Shown here: one piece after another, positions 6,497-10,734 of the stretch
How the letters are laid out: every line of letters starts with the position of its first letter
Position numbering within the stretch: position 1 is the first letter of the stretch
Assembly: GCA_012031455.1 (NCBI GenBank)
Contig: JAAUTM010000017.1
Location: 1 to 10,734, forward strand
Length of the DNA: 10,734 nucleotides
Reading direction: 5' to 3'
Source: Phycisphaerales bacterium
GTDB lineage: Bacteria > Planctomycetota > Phycisphaerae > Phycisphaerales > Phycisphaeraceae
The notes under the pieces: model-generated
What the model saw: only the letters and a program-made list of their open reading frames with translations
Told to the model about the DNA's origin: nothing
Databases searched by the model: none
Made by a program: the position numbers and the translations under genes

Positions 6497-8082
6497 ATGA
6501 AGCCCTTGAATCTGTGGTCCATCATCTTCATTTTAACCATGCTGTTTTGCGGAGCAGGGCCGTCTGTACAGGCGCAAACTCCACCGGCATCCGTCCATCC
6601 TTACGAATCCAAACTTGCATTCATCCCGTCAATCCGATTGACCATCACGTCCTGAAGGTTCTCCAATCCAAGGCATCACCCCGCAGCCTTGTGCAGCGAT
6701 CAGGTTTTATCAGGCGAGTATTTCTCGATGTCATCGGCACATTGCCAACGACCGACGAAGCCACAGCCTTTCAGGACGACTCCAACCCCGACAAGCGCGC
6801 CCGCCTCATTGACACACTGCTGGAGCGTCCTGAGTTCAATGATTACTGGGCGATGAAGTGGTGCGATATTCTCCGCGTCAAGTCCGAGCATCCCATCAAC
6901 CTCTGGCCCAATGGTGTGCAGGCCTACCATCAGTGGATCCGTCATAGCCTCGCAGCCGACATGCCCTATGACCAGATGGCCCGCCTGATGCTCACCTCCA
7001 GCGGAAGCAGTTTCCGCGTACCACAAGTCAACTTTTACCGAGCCGTGCAGGGACAGAATCCGACCTCCATCGCCGCTGCGGTCGCGCTTACTTTCATGGG
7101 CACCAGGCTCGAAACATGGCAGCCACAGGACAGCACCAATCTGGAAAAGTTTTTTTCACAGGTAACCTATAAAGCCACCGCTGAGTGGAAGGAACAGATC
7201 GTCTTAAATAACCCCGCACCGCGTCAGGCGATTAAATCAAAATTTCCCGATGGCAAAACTGTGGTCATTGCCGATGGAAACGACCCTCGGGTGGTATTTG
7301 CCGACTGGCTGATTGGTGAGGACAACCCATGGTTTGCCCGTTGCATCAGCAACCGTATCTGGGCCTGGCTTCTGGGTCGGGGCATTATTCACGAACCTGA
7401 TGACATCCGTCCTGACAATCCGCCCGTAAACCCTGCCTTGCTTGAATACCTTGAAAAAGAACTGGTCAAAAGCAATTACAGTCTCAAACATCTCTACCGG
7501 TTGATTCTCAACTCTCGTACATATCAGCAATCCAGCATCGCACGTGGCGATTCGGCACAAGCCACTCAATACTTTGCTGTTTATGGTATTCGACCCATGG
7601 AAGCGGAGGTATTGACGGATGCTTTGATCGCGCTCTTTGGTACCACCGTCGAATATGAAAGCCCCATCCCCGAACCCTTTACCTACATTCCGCCCACCCA
7701 GCGTACCGTTGCCCTGGCTGATGCCAGTATCAGCAGCGCCTTTCTGGAACTCTTTGGCAGGCCCTCGCGGGACACTGGTCTCATGTCCGAACGCAGCATC
7801 CAACCCACCGATGCCCAGCGGATGTATCTGCTCAATGCTTCGCAGATCCAGAACCGTCTTACTTCCAGTACTCAGTTACGCCGTTGGACCCAGCCAGTCA
7901 AAGGGAAACCCAACCAGTGGGTGGACAACATCTATCAGGCCATGCTCAGTCGCAAAGCAACGAATGCGGAAATAGCCGCCATTAATAACTACATCAAACA
8001 AGCCAAAACGAGTACCCGTGATGCTTCGCTTGATCTGGCCTGGGCAATCATCAACAGCAAGGAATTCCAGTACAAACACTAA
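6497..8082 (+). CDS. DUF1549/DUF1553 domain protein, secreted, no cytochrome c domain
   Basis: Planctomycete-type surface or periplasmic protein of unknown biochemical role. ATG 6497 is preferred over the open frame-1 GTG at 6448: it gives a signal peptide (MKPLNLWSIIFILTMLFCGA, cut near VQA-QTPP) and has AAGG 8 nt upstream. Frame 2 changes to frame 1 near 6627-6630; one added C gives LAFIPVNPIDHHVLK, the usual domain entry. DUF1549 (~45-230) shows FIRRVFLDVIGTLPT, the LLERPEFNDYWAMKWCDILR stretch and SGSSFRVPQVNFYRAV. DUF1553 (~265-515) shows DPRVVFADWL, NPWFARCISNRIWAWLLGRG, DDIRPDNPPVNPALLEYLE, LILNSRTYQQSS and the FLELFGRPSRDTGLMSERS stretch. At ~6670-6706 the residues KASPRSLVQRSGF are probably a frame-scrambled version of KGITPAALCSDQVF (see findings). 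The family is often fused to a haem-binding c-type domain; none is present. It is followed 14 nt later by the DUF1501 gene, its usual partner. Confidence 0.88.
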
Positions 8083-8096
8083 AGCAGGATCATGCC

Positions 8097-8711
8097 ATGC
8101 TACCGACAACTTCCGCCATCTCCCGTCGTACTGCCATGAAACTGGGCTTGCTGGCCGCTGGCTCGCTGCTGGCGGGTTCCCCCGGCATCACATCCACTGC
8201 ATCTGCCGGCCTGACCCTGCCTCCGGGTACTGCGGGCAAAGCCAGGTCCCTCATACAAATCTGGATGTGGGGCGGCCCGTCCCATCTGGATACCTTTGAT
8301 CCCAAACCGCAGGCTGGTTATGACTACTGCGGTCCTCTTGATAAAACCGTGGCTACCAAAGCCGATGGTATTCATATCAATGCAGCGCTGCCCATGCTGG
8401 CCGAGCAGGGCGACAAGCTCGCAATCCTCCGTGGCATGACTCACAATAACAATGGCCATGAAACCGCAGCCTATCTGATGCAGGCCGGAAGAATGCCCAA
8501 CCGTCTTGTATATCCAAGTGTCGGAGCGGTGATCGGTTTATTCAAGGGTTACGATGCCGGCTACAAGGGCATCGTGCCTCCATACATTGTGCTCACCGTG
8601 CGCAGGGCGTTTTTCCGAAGCCGGGTTACTCGGCCAGAAATACAAACCCTTCTGCACCGGAGGCGATCCCAATGCCGCGCGGTTTGCGGTGGAAGGGATT
8701 GTCTCGCGTGA
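8097..8711 (+). CDS. DUF1501 family protein, N-terminal part with Tat signal (frameshifted)
   Basis: First half of a DUF1501 protein, a family related to the alkaline phosphatase/sulfatase superfamily, usually exported folded. ATG 8097 has AGGA 8 nt upstream. ATG 8092 is out of frame. Residues 9-15, SRRTAMK, followed by a hydrophobic run and ASA near 35-37, form a twin-arginine (Tat) signal peptide. IQIWMWGGPSHLDTFDPKP (~53-71) is the family's leading motif, with the Asp of DTFDPKP a likely metal ligand by analogy. LAILRGMTHNNNGHETAAYL (~108-127) supplies the next conserved block. After VPPYIVLT (~8601) this frame loses family similarity and runs to a TGA at 8709-8711. Frame 1 takes over as GRFSEAGLLGQKYKPF. 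I infer one extra base (or two missing) near 8600-8615. It forms an operon with the preceding DUF1549 gene. Confidence 0.85.
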   Translation: MLPTTSAISRRTAMKLGLLAAGSLLAGSPGITSTASAGLTLPPGTAGKARSLIQIWMWGGPSHLDTFDPKPQAGYDYCGPLDKTVATKADGIHINAALPMLAEQGDKLAILRGMTHNNNGHETAAYLMQAGRMPNRLVYPSVGAVIGLFKGYDAGYKGIVPPYIVLTVRRAFFRSRVTRPEIQTLLHRRRSQCRAVCGGRDCLA

Positions 8712-9444
8712 TGTCAGCGATGAACGTCAACTCAAACGCCGCGATCTTTTGCGGGAACTCGATACGCTCGGGCGAGTGATGATCGATCACCAGTTGTTTG
8801 CTCAATATGATCAATCCCAGCGAGCGGCCTACGACATGATGTTCGGTGATGCCCGCAAACTGTTTGACCTCTCCAGCGAAAAACCCGAGGTTCGGGACCG
8901 TTACGGGCGGACCACTTTCGGGCAATCCTGCCTGATGGCCCGGCGATTGGTAGAGGCGGGCGTTCCTCACATTACCATCAACTACGATGGCTGGGATACT
9001 CACAAACAACATTTCCAGGCCATGACCCGCAAACTCCCCGATCTTGACCGGGGGATGGCAACGCTCATTGCGGACCTCTCAGAGCGTGGCCTGCTGGATC
9101 AGACGATCGTCTGGTGGGGCGGCGAGTTTGGGCGTACCCCCAAAGTGGACTGGGGTGCTCCATGGAACGGCGGACGCGGGCATTATGGTAAATGCTTCAG
9201 TTGTGCTGTTGCAGGCGGTGGCTTTGCGGGTGGTAAGGTTGTAGGCAAATCCGATGAACGCGGCGAGAATGTATTGGAACGGCCAATCTATCCCCATGAC
9301 CTGATCGGTAGTATCTATCAGCTCATGGGAATCGATCCCGATGGCCAGCTACCCAATCCCAAGGAACTGGACCTGCCTCTTCTGCCAACTCGCGAAGATG
9401 GTGTTGTCTCCGGCGGGCGTTTGACGGAGATCATGCGCCTATGA
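8554..9444 (+). CDS. DUF1501 family protein, C-terminal part
   Basis: Second half of the same DUF1501 gene. The first ~18 residues from 8554 are out-of-frame reading of the upstream part; genuine sequence begins near 8608 with GRFSEAGLLGQKYKPFCTGG. Family blocks in order: a helical region (RRDLLRELDTLGR), RYGRTTFGQSCLMARRLVEA, the metal-site-like NYDGWDTHKQHF, LPDLDRGMATLIADL, the diagnostic TIVWWGGEFGRTPK, then GGRGHYGKCFSCAVAGGGF and GKVVGKSDERGE, closing with IYPHDLIGSIYQLMGIDPDG. Most relatives have Asp in a GRDH motif where this reads GRGH (9178-9183). The TGA at 9442-9444 overlaps the next ATG in ATGA, indicating translational coupling. DUF1501 and DUF1549/1553 proteins are regularly adjacent in Planctomycetota; the reaction is not established. 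Confidence 0.87.
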   Translation: MPATRASCLHTLCSPCAGRFSEAGLLGQKYKPFCTGGDPNAARFAVEGIVSRDVSDERQLKRRDLLRELDTLGRVMIDHQLFAQYDQSQRAAYDMMFGDARKLFDLSSEKPEVRDRYGRTTFGQSCLMARRLVEAGVPHITINYDGWDTHKQHFQAMTRKLPDLDRGMATLIADLSERGLLDQTIVWWGGEFGRTPKVDWGAPWNGGRGHYGKCFSCAVAGGGFAGGKVVGKSDERGENVLERPIYPHDLIGSIYQLMGIDPDGQLPNPKELDLPLLPTREDGVVSGGRLTEIMRL

Positions 9445-10631
9445 AACTATCAATCATCACAATACCAAAAGCCATCATCATCATGGTATTGGGTATGCTG
9501 GCATGGTCGGTTGGCAATGCCCATGCTCAGATTGTCGAACGACTCCCTCGCCTTGCCTATGTGTACCCCGCAGGAGGGCAGCAGGGTACCACCATTGATG
9601 TGCTGGTCGGGGGGCAATTTATACAGGGTTGCAATCAGGTGCATGTCAACGCATCGGGTGTTACCGCCAAGATTGTGGAAAAGTACCGTCCTTTGCGATT
9701 GTTTTCACTCGAAAAAGAACAACGCGATGAAATGCACCGTCGTCTGGTGACATTGGTCCAGTTGCGCTGGGAGGAAATGCACAAGCAAGGACTCGTGGAT
9801 GGGCGGATCCCCTGGACATGGGCTTTGCGAGCACCCACCCCCGCACTTGATGACGAGAAACCTGTGGAGCTTCCCAAGCACCCGTTGCTGGTGGATTGGG
9901 AGAAGAAGTCCTTGCGAGAACTCATCTATCTGCGTGAATCGTTGACGACCTATCAACGTCGCCAGCAGAACCAGCAGCTTGATGAATCGATTCGATTGGA
10001 ATTGACCATAGCTAAGGATACCCAGCCCGGTATCTATGAAATCCGCATGGTTGGTAGTCAGGGACTTACCAATCCGTTATTGTTTGTAGTAGGGATGCTG
10101 CCGGAGACCAGTGAAATAGAGAACAATGACCCTGGTGAGGAACTGCCGATTCCCGCCGATAAGCCCTTGGCTCTGCCCCTGACCATCAATGGTCAGATCA
10201 TGGCAGGTGATGTGGATCGTATTCGATTTCAGGCTGTCGTGGGACAGCAATTGGTAGTACAGGTGCAGGCACGCACACTCATCCCGTTCCTGGCCGATGC
10301 CGTGCCCGGGTGGGTCCAACCAGTGCTTGCGATTTATGATCCACAAGGCAGAGAAATCGGTTTTGCCGACGATCATCAATACCATCCCGATCCGCTGCTG
10401 CGATTCAAAGTGCCTGCGACAGGTATATACGAACTGGAAATACGGGATGCACTGTATCGCGGGCGGGAGGATTTTGTCTATCGCATGAGCATAGGTGAAT
10501 TGCCCATCATTACTGCCATTCATCCTTTGGGTGGCAGGGCCGACGAATTGCTGACGGTTACTATGGATGGTTGGAATCTCCTGCATGGTACTACAAAATG
10601 CACTTTGCTTTTAACAGGCAATTTCACTTAA
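9441..10631 (+). CDS. Secreted PPC-domain protein, C-terminus apparently truncated
   Basis: ATG 9441 overlaps the DUF1501 stop by 4 nt, with GGAG (9426-9429) 11 nt upstream. Residues 1-29 are a signal peptide (IIIMVLGMLAWSVGNAHA, cut before Gln30). Residues ~37-75 (LAYVYPAGGQQGTTIDVLVG) resemble an IPT/TIG-like beta module. A helical, charged stretch follows (~85-180), then TQPGIYEIRMVGSQGLTNPL and the pre-peptidase C-terminal (PPC) beta domain (~220-352: ENNDPGEELPIPADKPLAL, GDVDRIRFQA, VLAIYDPQGREIGFADD, YELEIRD). A second IPT-like start, ITAIHPLGGRADELLTVTM and GWNL (~357-380), is cut short: TAA comes 16 residues after GWNL. Related planctomycete proteins continue well beyond this point with more beta domains. 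The break coincides with a sharp fall in GC, so the end is probably artificial or caused by an insertion. It probably acts outside the cytoplasm as a non-enzymatic binding protein (inference). Confidence 0.75.
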   Translation: MKLSIITIPKAIIIMVLGMLAWSVGNAHAQIVERLPRLAYVYPAGGQQGTTIDVLVGGQFIQGCNQVHVNASGVTAKIVEKYRPLRLFSLEKEQRDEMHRRLVTLVQLRWEEMHKQGLVDGRIPWTWALRAPTPALDDEKPVELPKHPLLVDWEKKSLRELIYLRESLTTYQRRQQNQQLDESIRLELTIAKDTQPGIYEIRMVGSQGLTNPLLFVVGMLPETSEIENNDPGEELPIPADKPLALPLTINGQIMAGDVDRIRFQAVVGQQLVVQVQARTLIPFLADAVPGWVQPVLAIYDPQGREIGFADDHQYHPDPLLRFKVPATGIYELEIRDALYRGREDFVYRMSIGELPIITAIHPLGGRADELLTVTMDGWNLLHGTTKCTLLLTGNFT

Positions 10632-10734
10632 GATCACGATATTCTAAATAATTTGCTTTCAACTCCGTTGACTTTTCAGAATAATAGTCTTGTTTTCGAC
10701 AAGACATATTAGTCATATTCAAAATTTTCTAAAT
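10622..10734. other. AT-rich tail of foreign or chimeric appearance
   Basis: By hand count 30 of 113 bases are G or C (about 27%), against roughly 55% elsewhere. There is no coding frame worth reporting. It begins where the PPC protein ends early. It could be the edge of an inserted mobile element, an AT-rich intergenic island, or a misjoined contig. No transposase fragment or recognisable terminal repeat is visible within the window. Confidence 0.5.
10683..10710. repeat. Hairpin in the AT-rich tail
   Basis: GTCTTGT (10687-10693) and ACAAGAC (10699-10705) pair perfectly around a 5-base loop TTTCG. AATA (10683-10686) and TATT (10707-10710) extend the stem to 11 bp with one bulged A at 10706. 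No T-run follows, so a rho-independent terminator is not supported. It may be a mobile-element end structure or a protein-binding palindrome. Confidence 0.45.

Noticed and set aside
7237..7803. Long open frame on the - strand (about 188 codons)
   Set aside because: It lies opposite the well-supported DUF1553 region and is an antisense shadow with no family resemblance.

Overview
The window looks like a piece of a Planctomycetota chromosome, most likely of the Phycisphaerae type. The strongest evidence is the last third: a secreted DUF1549/DUF1553 protein, a Tat-exported DUF1501 protein and a pre-peptidase C-terminal (PPC) domain protein in tandem, a combination typical of that phylum. Base composition is moderate (about 55% GC by eye) until the last ~110 bases, which drop to about 27%. 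All convincing genes are on the + strand. No rRNA, tRNA, CRISPR array or recognisable transposase is visible.

Layout: (1) 1-3323 is most of an RND (AcrB/HAE1-type) inner-membrane efflux pump, cut at the left edge and split by reading-frame breaks. It seems to carry about four extra membrane helices in the middle. (2) 3386-3886 is a small DUF2203 protein with two frame breaks. (3) 4049-6320 is a signalling cluster: a receiver-fold-like protein of unknown function, a degenerate CheY-like receiver lacking its phosphoacceptor Asp and conserved Lys, and a GGDEF diguanylate cyclase with an intact active site and inhibitory I-site. A 9-bp inverted repeat brackets the first start codon of this cluster. 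(4) 6497-10631 is a tight three-gene operon of exported planctomycete proteins (14-nt gap, then an ATGA overlap). (5) 10622-10734 is an AT-rich tail with a hairpin, where the third operon gene ends early.

A dominant feature is the number of reading-frame breaks. Comparing frames with family consensus, I infer about 14 single-base indels in six genes. Most fall in short runs of one base, and the protein sequence on both sides stays well conserved. This is the signature of uncorrected sequencing error in a draft or metagenomic assembly more than of gene decay, so the broken genes are probably intact in the organism. Where possible I describe the gene as it reads after repair and say where the frame changes.

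Functionally, the cyclase and the two receiver-like proteins probably form a c-di-GMP signalling unit whose receivers act by protein contact and not by phosphorylation. The DUF1549/DUF1501/PPC operon encodes cell-envelope or periplasmic proteins whose exact role is not known. The pump and the DUF2203 protein show no clear link to either unit.
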